A stretch of DNA of 64,000 nt from contig CM037794.1 in assembly GCA_021229015.1 (NCBI GenBank), forward strand, positions 42,365,126 through 42,429,125. The letters run 5' to 3'. Origin of the DNA: Solen grandis. Lineage: Eukaryota > Mollusca > Bivalvia > Adapedonta > Solenidae. Below are positions 46,990-59,662 of this stretch, one piece after another (the first letter of the stretch is position 1; every line of letters begins with the position of its first letter). The notes under the pieces are model-generated. The model saw only the letters and a list, made by a program, of their open reading frames with translations, was not told where the DNA came from and made no database searches. The position numbers were made by a program, and so were the translations under genes.

Positions 46990-48255
46990 AGTATGTACTG
47001 TAAAGATTGCATTTGAGCGTATAGAGAAATAATATTTTTAATAAGTTTTGACATGTAAATATGCATGAAAAACTTACCAAAAGCGATGAGCTGAAGGTAA
47101 TAGAGAGGGCTTCACTTCGGAGACAAATTTTTGTGGGTTTGACCTGTAAAAAAAAAATAGGTAACCACAAAAGTATGTGGTGGATTATGGACGTTTCAGT
47201 CACCAAGTTTATATGCATTTGCTTTCATAATTACTGTTTGATTTAATATACCGAATCACAATAATTTAAAGATTTTTAATAATCATTGGTAAATTTTACT
47301 AATATGTAGTACATTTGAAATGAAAATTATCTGATAATTGTTTTCTGGATATTTTTTTTCTCACAATTTTTCATATGCTTCGGGAATTCCATGACGTGGA
47401 CAATCTTATTTTCTTATAATAACGGCGTCTATTAGAAATAAAAGCAACTTTTAATGATTAATGAAGAAATTACACTGTTAAATCCATTAAATTCGTGTTG
47501 AACTATCTCACACGTGTACATGTTCAGTAAACGGATGTAACACAACCTCGTGAGATAAAGGGGGGGGGGGGGGGCTTAAGAAAGCCCGGGCTGTATTTTT
47601 AAAATAGGTTATACTTTTAAATAATATATATGTCGTTTTTAAGAATAGAAGTTAAAAAAGGGTTTATGCTGACATGTGTTGATTTATGAAATTGTTTAAA
47701 ATGTATTTGTGTATTGATTTAAATCGATCTTTATATATTTATATATGTTATGAAATTGATGATGTAACTTTGTTACAAATCTAAATAAAATTTCTGTATG
47801 TCTGTCTGTATGAAAAGACGATTTTACGCTTACACAAGAACCACATAAGGAGTGCTGTTAAAGGGCCACGTTTTATGTTTGAATACATCGGGAGGTTCGT
47901 ACAAGAACCGGGTGCCCGTATGGCGTCTGTTCCGGTGACTTTCCGGTATTCCCTATGATGACGCGTTGCAAACGGGCGATACATGATGCATTTTTAAATT
48001 AGAATTAAAATAAAAAATTTCAGGAAAATGAAGAAACAATATCGATTTTATGGTTTTCGAAAACATTTCGATTATTGTGAAAAAAAAAAGATTGTTTATA
48101 ATGTAGTTTTACCGTTACATTGGACGAAGACAATCCGAACAGTACACGAAAAAACACGACATTTCCGTGCTTTCTTACAAAAGTGTACATGTAGTGTATT
48201 TTTTGAAGGCCGTATTTTTATCGAAGATTCCGTAAAATCGGAGTGAGTAAAACAA
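46990..48255. other. AT-rich stretch, no gene recognised
   Basis: It contains a 15-G run (47560-47574) followed by CTTAAGAAA and small open frames without support. One 72-codon frame at 48028-48246 has no recognisable domain. Confidence 0.4.
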
Positions 48256-48259
48256 ATAT

Positions 48260-49380
48260 ATGCTAGAAAAAGTCATTCAGATCACCTTTTTTTAAGGGTT
48301 TTGTAATTTAAAAAAAATTTTTTAAATTTTTTTTCCCCCCCAAAAAAAAGGAAATTTTTTAACCCCGGGTTTTAAACCTTAAAAGGGTTTTTTTTTTTTA
48401 AACCCGGTTTTTTTTTTTTCTTTTTAAAAAATTTTTTTTTAAAAAAAAAAAAAAAAATTTTTTATTTTTGGAAAAAAAGGGTTTTTTTTTTTTTAAAAAA
48501 GGGAAAACCCTTTTTTTTTAAAAAAAAAAAAACCCCCCCCCCAAAAAAAAAAAATTTTTCCCCCAAAAAGAAAAATTTTTTTTTTAAAAGCCAAAAACCC
48601 CTTTTTTTTTTTTTCCCCTTTTTAAAAAAAAAAAAAAATTTTTTGGGAAAAATTTTTTTTTTGGGTTTTTTTAATTTTAAAATTTGGGGGTTTTTTAAAA
48701 AAAGGGTTTCGGGGGGTTTTTCCCCCCAAATTTTTTGGGGGGGTTTTGGGGGAAAGGTTTAAAACCCAAAAAGGGGTTTTTAAAAAACCCCGGGGGGCCC
48801 CCCCAAAAAATTTTTTTTTTTTCCCCAAAAACCCCGGGGTTTTTTTTTTTTTTTTGACCCTTTTTTGGGTTTTTTTTTCCCCCCGGGGGGAAAAATTTTT
48901 TTTTTTCCTTTTTTCCCCCCCGGGGGAAAAAAAAAACCCCCAAAAAAAAATTTTTCCCCCCCCAATAAAAAAAAATTTTGGGCCCCCCCCCCAAAAAATT
49001 TCCCCTTTCCCTTTGGGAAAAGGGGGGGCCAAATTTTTTGGGGGTTTTTTTTTTTTTTTAAAAATAAAAAAATTAAAACTTAAAAAAATTTTAAAAATTA
49101 AATTTTGTTTAACCCAAAAAATTTTTTGGGGAAAAAACCCCAAAAAAAAAAAAAAAGGGTTTTTAAAAAAAAAAAAATTTTTTTTTAAATTTTTTGGGAA
49201 AAAAAAAAAAAAATTTTTTTTTAAAAAAATTTTTTTTTTTTCCTTTTAAAAAAAAAAAAAAAAAAATGAACCCTTTTTTCCCCCCCCTTTTTAAAAAAGG
49301 GAAAAAAAAAATTTTGGGGTTTTTTTTCCTTTTTTTTAAAAAAAGTTTTTAAAAAATTTTTTTAAAAAAAAAAAATTTAA
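48260..49380. other. homopolymer-block sequence, probable artefact
   Basis: Nearly every base belongs to a run of A, T, C or G several bases long for over 1.1 kb. Neither strand resembles genomic DNA. Long open frames rich in Lys, Phe, Gly and Pro arise from AAA, TTT, GGG and CCC codons and are spurious. It is best explained as failed consensus or base calling. Confidence 0.85.
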
Positions 49381-49722
49381 ATGTCGAATTCTCGCGGCGA
49401 GATTTTGGGGCGAAAGGTCGAAAACACGAAAATGCCAGAGGTTCGGGGCGAGATTTCGGGGCGAAAACTCGCAATTTCGCCCCGCAACACGAAACATAAA
49501 ATTTCGTCATTTCGCCCCGAAATCTCGCCCCGAGATTTCGACATTTCGTATTTTCGACTTTCGTGGCGCCCGCCAACCCGCCAGCGAGAATCAAATTTCG
49601 CATTTCGGGGCGAAATCTCGCCCCGCGGCACGAAATAATCAATATTTCGTCTTTTCGACTTTCGTGCGTCGCCCCGCCAACCCGCCATGCGAGAATTCAA
49701 TATTTCGCATTTCGCCTTCCGG
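49379..49722 (-). repeat. GC-rich CGAAA-module repeat, left member of inverted pair
   Basis: Built from short modules such as GCGAGATTTCGGGGCGAAA, TTTCGCCCCGAAATCTCGCC and GAAAGGTCGAAAACACGAAA, each with its reverse complement nearby. Its inner end GCATTTCGCCTTCCGG is the inverse of the start of the repeat at 52199. The left part merges into the artefact block. Confidence 0.8.
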
Positions 49723-52198
49723 TACATATTGTACGCATGCGCAGACACCTTTTTTCAGGCGCAGACGCTTTATTTTTCTAATTACTGCACGGTAAGTGAT
49801 ACATATTTCATGGAATCAAGATACTAGAAATATCTGATGAGTCATCATTACCTGAACGTTTATGTTGACATCGATAAAGACCATTTGATTTTAGCCCATA
49901 TACAAGATTCTGACGCCAAACATTCAAATATCCTGGAGTATTTGGTTCAAAGAAAATACCTACACGATCTCTCACTTTCATATCATATATGATATAGATC
50001 TATTTAAATCCTTCAAATGTAATAAACTGTCTAAGGTTTTAAAAAGCAGACTTAAAAAATAACTTTCAATATCCAATAACAGTCAGAATATTATTATTAT
50101 GTTTGCAGTTCTCGACAATGAACTTCAAATGAGTTTGCCATGGGTAATGTGCACATACAGAGGTAAAATCTATGAACAACAGTTGCACTTAGGTTCTTTT
50201 TTGTTGGTTCACATAAATAAGTGATCGTCTGCTTGCTGAGTGTTGACTAGTGGCTTAAAAATGATAAAAAGGAGCATTTGTGAAAATGGTAGAAAAATGT
50301 TACCTCTTCATCAATTTCAAATGATTTTGTGTTATACTTATGCAAAACATTTTCAATGCATTAATGAATCAGAAAAAAAATGATACATCAATTCTTTTAT
50401 TGTCAATTATTTCTCTGTTAAATTTCTTCACACATCATACATGACGTTGAGTATTGAATTTGTATAAAAAGCTTGAGAATACCAATAGTAAGAGAATTCA
50501 ATACTTTAGGATAGATCTTGACATAGTATGTGACTTATAGATATAAGCCTACACACTTTTATTGTATTATGTAAATATTTATCATGTTTAACAGGACTTA
50601 TCGAGATTTTGAATTTTTTTTTTTTTTTTTTTTTCAATTTATTTATATATCTTATGATAAAACATTCTTTAACAGATCTAACCCATAACCTTTATGTGAT
50701 CCTGACATGAATGCTATCCTGGATGAGCTAGGTCTGAGGGAACTAAAGAGGAATTTTAGTGAACAACGGGTAAAATACATATTTTCTGATCTTAGTGTTA
50801 CTTTTTTAATTGCAGTAAAATATAGCCGGCCCCGGTGGACTCCCTGTCCATCCCTGCCCACGACATACCAAAGCCGTAAAAATGGTTGTGTTATAGCTCA
50901 CTTGCTCGCTGGTTTGCCCGGTGTCGGATAATGTGACTTGGATTTAGTATAGTGCCACATGTCTACGGCGTGATACTATAGTGTCGCAGCATTGTCTAAA
51001 GTAGAGACTGAAATATTGTCGGTGGGACGTTGAACCCAAGAAGTAAACAGTACCATTGTTTTATATATTATACAGGCAGTGATACATGATTGGTGGTTCT
51101 AATTAAATGTATGCATTATGGAAATTAAATAGATAAATTGTAATTAAACTTACTGTAATATAAATTACAAATTCTCTTGATGTTTACAAAATTACTGTTC
51201 TTGTATGCAACCAATGCTGTCACATATCTCAATTGCACATCAAGCTTGCTCACGACGGGCCGCTGTAGCATGACGATATAGGTTGAATTTACGTAACTCT
51301 CTATGCAACTGCCGTAAACTAAAATGTTATACTTGTAATCTACATACATATTTTATATACAAATTAACGCTGTTGTATATCCTTACATAAATTCATTTAT
51401 ATTAATTCAAGATGAGCAGAATTATTACTGAATAAAATTAATAAATGCATTTCATTTTACTTATTTTTGCGCGAATTTTATAAACAAATGCCATTAAAGC
51501 TCACAAGAGTTATTTACCTGATTGCAACACCATGGACATCAGTCAATATCCCGACTATTTCCGTGTATGTATATCCGGCAAAGAAGTATTCACGCATCAA
51601 ATCACTTTCTTTGGACCGTTAAGGCATAACTATGTATAAAGTATTTATTTCTTTTTTCTATACCTACATGCTATATAAAGCATATAGGGTAAAGCAATAC
51701 TTTTTACACCATAAACCTTTTCGCTTAAAATCTGTAATTAAGCCCATCTGCTCACATATTTTTTATTTAAATAACAACAACAACAACAACAAACGTGAGT
51801 GTGAAAAGGAGAGGGAAAGAGGGAGGGGAGATGTAAAAAAAAAAGGAGAAAGAAAGAAAAAAATGAAGAGGAAGAGAATCAGAAAACATGCCATTATTCA
51901 CATAGAACTGCCTGTGAAGTAAGGTTGGTGTCGACATGATAACAATATCATTTCATAACACACACATATTTACATGTAACGTGTAATATAAGCAACGTAT
52001 TCAATCAGTATAAACTAAAATATTCAAAAATATAAAAGCAAAAATTAAAAAAATATTTTAAACAGAGATTCCCCTTGATTCATGAATGAACTAATCATTT
52101 CGTTTCACAGTGGCTTTGTTTCCTATATTCCTCGTCTGTAAGTCAATGGTTCGTTTATACATAGCTCTGACACAAGATAGAGTATTTTGAACTGTTTA
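49723..52198. other. spacer between inverted GC-rich repeats, no gene recognised
   Basis: AT-rich sequence holding a T-run (50616-50634), a family D copy (50900-51045, -), and a (CAA)n plus purine-rich GA/AAG tract (51776-51880). Nothing supports a coding exon. Confidence 0.45.
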
Positions 52199-52660
52199 CC
52201 GGAAGGCGAAATGCGAAATATTGAATTCTCGCCTGGAGGGGCGCCGCACGAAAAGTCGAAAAGACGAAATATTGATTATTTCGTGCCGCGGGGCGAGATT
52301 TCGCCCCGAAATGCGAAATGTTGGATTCTCGCCTGGCGGGTTGGCGGGGCGCCAGGCGAAATGTCGAAAAGACGAAATATTGATTATTTCGTGCCGCGGG
52401 GCGAGATTTCGCGGCGAAATGTCAAAATCTCCGGGCGAGATTTCGGGGCGAAAGGTCGAAAACACGAAATGCCGAAATCTCGGGGCGAGATTTCGGAGCG
52501 AAAACGAAAACTATATTGTGTTGGGGGCGAAATTTCGAGTTTTCGCCCCGAAATCTCGCCCCGAAACTCTGGCATTTTCGTGTTTTCGACCTTTCGCCCC
52601 GAAATCTCGCCGCGAGATTTCGACATTTCGGGGCGAAATTTCGCCCCGCAACACGAAATG
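52199..52660 (+). repeat. GC-rich CGAAA-module repeat, right member of inverted pair
   Basis: It starts CCGGAAGGCGAAATGCGAAA, inverse to the end of 49379-49722. It contains a direct duplication of about 115 bp (GACGAAATATTGATTATTTC appears twice) and a self-complementary core with GCCCCGAAATCTCGCCCCGA. Long open frames on both strands (up to 178 codons) come from the modules and are not genes. Confidence 0.85.
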
Positions 52661-53430
52661 GCAGAAATCAGCCACCATATTTTACAGCGCAGTACCATTT
52701 GTACAGAATCCCTGTATGACTGAACTACTAACTTGGCAACAGAGTAGTTGTGTTTGACATATTAAAGTTGGATCATAAATCACCAGCAAGGGGTACTGAC
52801 AATAAATATATGTTCGCTATCAGACCACTTGATTTCGGATATTCAGTGTATACTACATGCCTTTTACAGTAAGGCTGGTAACATCTTTATAGTAAACACT
52901 TTATTGGTAACTCTTAACTCAACCCGGGACTGGCGAAAAACAGCAAGAACCTGCTTTAAGGGTTTTTTTTTTTTTTTTTTTTTGGTTTTTTTTTAACAAA
53001 GAAAAACAGTCGAGATATTGTCATCACTCTGGTGTCGTACGTCGGCGACTTCATATGATGCTAAATTGTTTATATATTGCTGTAACGGCTCTATAAAAGT
53101 ACATTGTCGCTTCATATAAAGTCAGGTGGACTCAACATATCACCAAAATGACTCATATATAGCTATTCTATATAAGCCTGTTGCCACTCAATATATTATG
53201 TTTATGAATCAACAATATTCATTACCTTCATATAAGACAGTCATGGCTTTCCATCACAATGTATTCGGCGTGCTCGCTTTGGTCTTCTTTTGTCTGTAGA
53301 AACGTCTTAATAGACTATATCCTAAATGACCACAAGCACGCGAACATACAAACCGTGAGCGAAACTATAAAAAAGGAAAAGTGTTGGTTTCAATGGAGCA
53401 TCATTTTGAATTCATCGAGTTAGGAGTAAA

Positions 53431-53620
53431 AAATGCGTACGAACAAGTTAGTTATCGCGATATCACGTGATATAAAAAAATGCGTACGAACAAGTTAGTT
53501 ATCGCGATATCACGTGATATAAAAAAATGCGTACGAACAAGTTAGTTATCGCGATATCACGTGATATAAAAATATGCGTACGAATAAGTTAGTTATCGCG
53601 ATATCACGTGATATAAAAAT
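53431..53620. repeat. four tandem 47-bp units with palindromic E-box
   Basis: Units start at about 53434, 53481, 53528 and 53575 (period 47). Each holds ATGCGTACGAA, the palindrome TATCGCGATA and the overlapping 14-bp palindrome ATATCACGTGATAT with a CACGTG core. The last unit has one substitution (GAATAAG). Confidence 0.9.
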
Positions 53621-55049
53621 ATCGTCTACGTCACCTTCATGGCACCGTAGAATCTCGAGGTATGAAATTTATATTATTTGGGGAAAAATATGTTAAAATA
53701 TTTATTTTTTCAACACATGCTACCTGAATTTTTACGCTATCAAATAATAATAATAACAAAAAGGATAAAAAATAAACAACACCATAAAAAAAATCCGTGT
53801 ATAGCAATAATAATTATCATGGGCTTTTGCGTATCAGTTACACTTTTTAGTATATTTTTATACATCGACTGGGAAACAAGTTCTCAATACGCGAAGAGCA
53901 CCACGCTCCAGTGTTAACGTACGTGACTATGGATCCGGGGGAAGTGGGTTCGGAACGTGTTGGGGTTGGGCAAGAATTAATGTTGGTCTTCCAAGGCGCA
54001 GAGTACTGGCACCGTGTTCTCGAAAAAAGGGTACTTGAATAATTATGTTATTATTTTTATAATCGGACCAAAACTATGCCTATTAGTTTATATAGAGATT
54101 TGAGTACAATACTCAAGTTGATTTGATTTTTTTTTTCTCAATTTACCGTCGTTTTGACAGTATTTAAGTCATATAGCGACGTCCAGGTAATTACAGATGG
54201 AGGACGACACAGGATGCACTGAGGCATCCGGGTAGAACCATCGACCTACCGCAAACCAGCTGGTTATTTAATTGGTGTATGATGTGTACGTAGCATAAAC
54301 ACGCAAATCTTCTTTCCGGTCTGCTATGGGATAGCTGTGGTTCACATTCACGGGTAATCATGCTTGTATTTAATTTTCCCCGAATATCAAAACACAATAC
54401 CATTTGTAAGTTATCGTTACGAAAAAAAATACAAGTCAAACCAAAGCAGCCTTCATGTTTTTAAAGATATCATTTGTTTCAAAAGTGTTCTTAATTTGTA
54501 CAGTAACTAGTTTGTGTATTTATTGAAAATTAAATTTCATCTTAATGTTAGGATAATTGGACTGAATATGGATATGTGAATGTTTTTCAATCAAAATCAA
54601 AATTGCTTTTTTAAAGGCAGAATGGAACTGAGAACATATAAAATGTTGCAGGATAAAATATCAAGAATACAAAAAGAATAAATCAAAAAACAAAGAACGG
54701 ACAGAAGAAAACAACAATATATATTAATAAATAAAAAAAATACTAATATTCCATCTTATTTTTCTTTCATTCTTATCCTTTTTTCCTATTTGTCTCATAC
54801 AAAGTAAATGAAAAAAAAATGTCATTTAACATTTTTATTTTTTTTATTTTATTTCAGTTTTTAAATTCACAAAAAAAAATCTGTCAGGGCAATTCTCCTT
54901 TGAATGAAATAATGAATACACAATTTGTAGAGTATGGTGAGAGTCAATATATGGTCAAGGGAGATAACAAATACAGCCCTACCTTAATGACTGGCATTGA
55001 TTATTTCCCATTTTCCTTCTCCCTTAAAATAAATATATATAAAAAAAAA

Positions 55050-55325
55050 TGTTTGTTGGGTTTAACGTACCACCGACAGTATTTCAGTCATTTGGAGACG
55101 ATGTCTGCTAGAGAAAGATTTAGTGCTGCCACACTGCAGTATCACGCCGTAGATATGTGGCATGATACCACACCCAGTCACATTATCCTGACACCTGCCC
55201 AACCAGTCCTGCAACTACCCTTTTATGCTGAGCGCCAAGCAAGGGAGCTATAACAGTACCATTTTTTACGACGTTGGTATGTCGCGGCGGGGGATCGAAC
55301 CCATGACCCCCCGCTCCCGAGGAGC
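55050..55325 (+). repeat. dispersed repeat family D, near-complete copy
   Basis: TGTTGGGTTTAACGTACCAC, the family landmarks, then TCGCGGCGGGGGATCGAACC at the end. It is the best-preserved copy in the window. Confidence 0.7.
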
Positions 55326-55685
55326 ATTGGTCCGCAGGTAATATATACCTGTAATAAACTTGAAATAAGTTTCAGACATATAATGACTTACTAGACGTAA
55401 AAAAAACACTTATTTATAATTCAAAATTAGATATAAGCTTTCAGTTATTCTTTCTGGAAAATGTTATTTCCATTGCGTCTTTCATTGCAACCATTGCGCC
55501 AAATAATTACCTTTGCGTGTTTTAGGCCAACCCGGGAAAATGAATTAGAGTTATCTTTCCTGTTTCCTGTTCACGAAATTGTTTACGTTTGTGAAAACAA
55601 ATCGGAAATCTGTAATCCAGCACAGTAGCGAAAGGTGCATAGATACTTTCTATTCTTTTAACTACTTTATTGTTTTTATCAAACT

Positions 55686-56903
55686 TTTATCCTTCGTAAA
55701 GGAGTGACTATTAAATCCTGTAAACCTCTCTATATTGCAGCCTACTACAGACCAAAAGAATCAGACAGCTACAGCTTTAATGAACTCAAAAGATCTTTAG
55801 AACTGACCAAAAACCTTAAAGGAACATTCTGGATACTTGGTGACTTTAATTTCCCAAAACTCTCTTGGGGCAGTGATCATGTACCAGAAATAAAACCAGG
55901 TTGTAGTCTTACTAACTTATATGAATATTTTGTTGATTTACTTTCAGATTTGAATCTTACCCAGATGGTCACTGAAAGCACCAGAGGAGAAAACACACTG
56001 GACCTTTTTCTAACCTCAAATTATACTTTAATTAAAAATGTAAAATGTCTCCCTGGTATTGCAGATCACAGTATTGTCTCTATTTTTGCAGATAAAAGCC
56101 GCAGGAGATAAAACAACCTCCCAGACATGTTCCCCTCTACAAGAAAGCAGACTGGGATAGTTTTAAAAATTACATGGACCTGGTAAAAAATGATATTTTG
56201 AAACACCATGTATCTAAATCAGTGGAAGAAATTTGGTTAGAATTTTCAAATGCTATTTCAACAGGTATAGAAAATTTATTCCCATAAAAAGAATAGGCAA
56301 CAAGAGGTCACTTCCATGGATCACCCAGTCTATAAAAAGGTTAATGAGAAAAAGAGATAAAATTTATTTCAGACTCAAGAAGGAAGGGAACAACAAGACG
56401 AGGGCGGCTTTTCTAAAAATGAAAAATACTAAAAAAACAAATTAAACTGTCTTATAATAAATACATTGAACATATTTTAGGCCTGGAAGACAACATAGAC
56501 GACAAAGAAAAGAACAGCTTTAATTCAAAAAAACTTTTCAGCCTTATCAAAAACGCCAAGCAGGATGCAACAGGCATTCCCCCACTATTTGACAAAATTT
56601 CAGGTTCCATCAAATCAGACAACAGTGAAAAAGCAGATATTTTGAACAGACAGTTTCAGTCAGTATTCACTCAGATGACACCTATCTCACTTGCTCAATC
56701 TTGCTTCGCAGCTATTCGAAATATTAATACACAAGATTTTTCTTTTTACAGGAAGTACCCAATCATGCCTGAAATTACCATAAACATCAGTGGAGTGGAA
56801 AAACTTATATCAAATTTAAGACCAGATAAAGCTGCTGGACCAGACAACATCAAACCATTAATTTTAAAAAATCTTTGTCAACAAATCTCACCAATCTTGC
56901 TAA
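55686..56903 (+). mobile_element. non-LTR retrotransposon fragment: endonuclease end and start of reverse transcriptase
   Basis: The frame at 55704-56111 shows WILGDFNFPKLSW (the GDFN motif of an apurinic-type endonuclease), then LDLFLTSN and ADHSIVS (the conserved DHS end). After at least two frameshifts come KRSLPWITQSIKRLMRKRDK and YNKYIEH, then LISNLRPDKAAGPDNIKP, the start of a LINE reverse transcriptase. The frameshifts make it a pseudogene copy as assembled, and the gap at 56904 cuts it off. CR1/jockey-like order; clade uncertain. Confidence 0.88.
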
Positions 56904-57003
56904 NNNNNNNNNNNNNNNNNNNNNNNNNNNNNNNNNNNNNNNNNNNNNNNNNNNNNNNNNNNNNNNNNNNNNNNNNNNNNNNNNNNNNNNNNNNNNNNNN
57001 NNN
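56904..57003. other. assembly gap, 100 N
   Basis: Second 100-N placeholder; with 27131-27230 it bounds a 29.7-kb contig. Confidence 1.
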
Positions 57004-57028
57004 TTTGTCATGGTAAGATGGCACCATT

Positions 57029-57303
57029 TTAACCCTTCACCTCATATAGACATGTTTTGACATACTGACAAACATAGCAGACCCAGACCAGACAGCCCCT
57101 GGTAGGAGTAGTCTGATCAGGGTCTCCTCTGTTTGCTCAAACCATGAAGCTATATTAGAAGGTAAATTAAACCATTGCTAAAACAATACTGTAGCTCAAA
57201 TTCTATATGATAGCCAGGACAATAAAGAAAATCCATTGTTTCATACATGTGTTTACCACTGAAAGCTACGTAATTTGATATTCATAAAGTCATAAATTTA
57301 ACC
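57029..57303. mobile_element. MITE family M2, copy
   Basis: TTAACCCTTCACCTCATATA at the left and GTCATAAATTTAACCCATG at the right, with the internal CAAACATAGCAGACCCAGAC and GGGTCTCCTCTGTTTGCTC. Confidence 0.65.
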
Positions 57304-57513
57304 CATGTAACAGTATGGCTATAATCTGACCACAGTTCCCTCCCTTAAGCACTATATAAAGGACACACCTGATAAGCAAAACAAATCTGTAAATTACAGA
57401 TTTTCATTCTAAATTTGACCCACTTTCGGTTTACAAAAAAAAAAATCTTTTCAGGAGTGTTGGGTCACACTCCGGGGTCCACCCACAGAGCCGAGCAGGC
57501 AGACGGACCCTAA

Positions 57514-57754
57514 TTAACCCTTTCCCTCATAGAGGAAACCATGAAAAGACCTATGCGAACAGCATAAAACCAGACCAGCCTGCGAGTAACTTGCAGGCTG
57601 ATCAGGTTTTATGCTGTTTGCTGCTCCTCAGTGGTCTGGAAATGAGGATTTTGTAATTAAATTTGGTAAGGTTTAACTGTGGTTTCTGCAGATCAGGCTT
57701 TATGTGGTACCTATTGAGTGCGTCAAAATGAGTCTATATGAGAGAAAGGGTTAA
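57514..57754 (+). mobile_element. MITE family M1, copy (orientation A)
   Basis: TTAA-bounded (TTAACCCTTTCCCTCATAGA ... GAGAGAAAGGGTTAA), full internal hairpin. Confidence 0.88.
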
Positions 57755-58099
57755 TAGACTTATCATTTTCTGTAATATGGATCCATAAATACAGAGATTT
57801 ATATGACTGAGAAGTCTTTCAAATGAACAGATTTTGTGGGATGGATATTTGTGGAAGAAACAAGCCACAAACACTTATGAATTTACAGAATTATACTTTA
57901 TGATATCAGGAATGTGTAATGCCTGTACCAAGACTTAACAACAACTAAGATATTAGTCCTATGAATATTCCGTCGCTTTGTGTTTTGACCCGACTAAAAA
58001 AAGGTCAAAAAGTAACGGAATATACATAGGACTACTAAGATATTAGTGCATGGCAAAAAGAGGTTTCTCCCCATCTGTCAATTTGTCAATTTAAGTATT

Positions 58100-58335
58100 C
58101 AACACTTTACATCATATAGATGTATTTTGATGCCTTGGCAGACAGAGCAGACCCAGTTTACTCTATCCAAGAGCTATCTTATCAGGGTCTCCTCTGTTAG
58201 CTTATTCTGTAGTGTAGCTCAGATTCTACCCAGTCTGCACAACAAAGAAAAATCCATTGTTTCTTATACCAGTTAAAGTTCAGGAAATTAATACTTACAT
58301 TAAATTGTACATGAATATTCATAAGGCAAAGGTTA
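58100..58335. mobile_element. MITE family M2, diverged copy
   Basis: CACTTTACATCATATAGATG at the left and GAATATTCATAAGGCAAAGG at the right; the core GGGTCTCCTCTGTTAGC is still visible. Confidence 0.55.
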
Positions 58336-59662
58336 AAAGTGTATATGAAATAACTTCCCAGTGTGTCTCAACGTTTAAGTTATCTAACACAGTTCATTGT
58401 CTTACTATGGATTAAATGCTTGAATTTTGTGCATTTTTTATAAAATCTAAAGGTCCATTTCATTTAACTTTGTACAATAAAAATTATCTTTGTCACAATA
58501 ATGTTGCCCTACATGCAAATGTCTAATCATATCTTATTTGCACAAAACACACCAAGAAAGGTTACATACTTCATTATACAAAATCTTCACCTTAAAAAAA
58601 AAATCACAAGAATCACAATTTTACATCTGTAATTTTATGTATACAATGTATGTTTAGTGAAATAAGTCCCCAGGGGTTTAAGAGGTTTGGAGTGGATATA
58701 ACTTGTAAAGAGCAGACTTCAGAAAGGATGGTCAATCAATCTGGTTGAAATCAATATGTCTTCCCCACATTAATATGGTTTGGGGGCATAGTTTACCAAT
58801 TAATCATATAGATTTGCAGTTATTTTGATATTCATACATATGAACACAAATCTTGACTTGACTTGACTATTTGAGTTTACTGTCGCCTCAACAGTATTTC
58901 AGTCATATAGCGACGTCCAGCTAACTACAGGTGGAGGAAGACCCTGAATGCACGGAGACATCCGGGTAGAGCCACCGACCTACCGACAAATCTTGAAAGA
59001 AAAAACAGTACTGGTAGATCCAATTCAATATACACATATATACTTACGCTTGGCTGGCAAGTTGTATCCTGAAAAAAAAAAATATGTAAACAAAGGTACA
59101 ATAAATATGTTAACAGTAAAATCAGGGTGTAGCTGTTGAAAGAATTTGTATGAACTGACTATTGATCTGTTTTTATCTTATGTACTCATTCAGTTTTTCT
59201 ATGAAATAGCATGAGCATAAATTTCCTGATAAGGCCCATATATAAATTTATCATAAACCTAAAAATAAACACAGTATTGTTCTCATACAGTTTTTTGATA
59301 TCTGACAATGTATTGTGATTATTTAGAGATATTATTTTAATATACCTATCTGCTTTTAACTCTTGGCTGCAGTCGCATTAAACATAATTATAAATTACCT
59401 TATACATATTTAACAGATAAGTATCATTTAAATAACTGATATCTTATTTCACAGTGTGCATGTAGCCTAATAAAAACACGAGTATGGTGTGTGTGTGTGA
59501 TTTTTGTATGTATTTGTTGGTGTGCAGGTATATTTATTTTCATTTACAGGTGTAAAATGAACAGGTATGTCTCGTGTGTGTTAACTGCCACCAACCAATT
59601 TCACATCTTAGACATGATATCACATTCTGTCCATTTTCCTGACACAGTGTCACATTATTATT

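Noticed and set aside
48622..49249. ORFs of 100-173 codons on both strands rich in Lys, Phe, Gly, Pro
   Set aside because: Produced by homopolymer blocks in probable artefact sequence.
52187..52757. Two 178-codon ORFs (GEISPRN-type repeats) and reverse-strand partners
   Set aside because: All frames of the GC-rich palindromic module repeat lack stops; there is no codon signature or splice context.
57459..57513. Possible short terminal exon after TCTTTTCAG reading ECWVTLRGPPTEP and ending TAA
   Set aside because: The GC-rich look and acceptor are suggestive, but there is no match to annexin C-termini and no partner exon; too weak to call.
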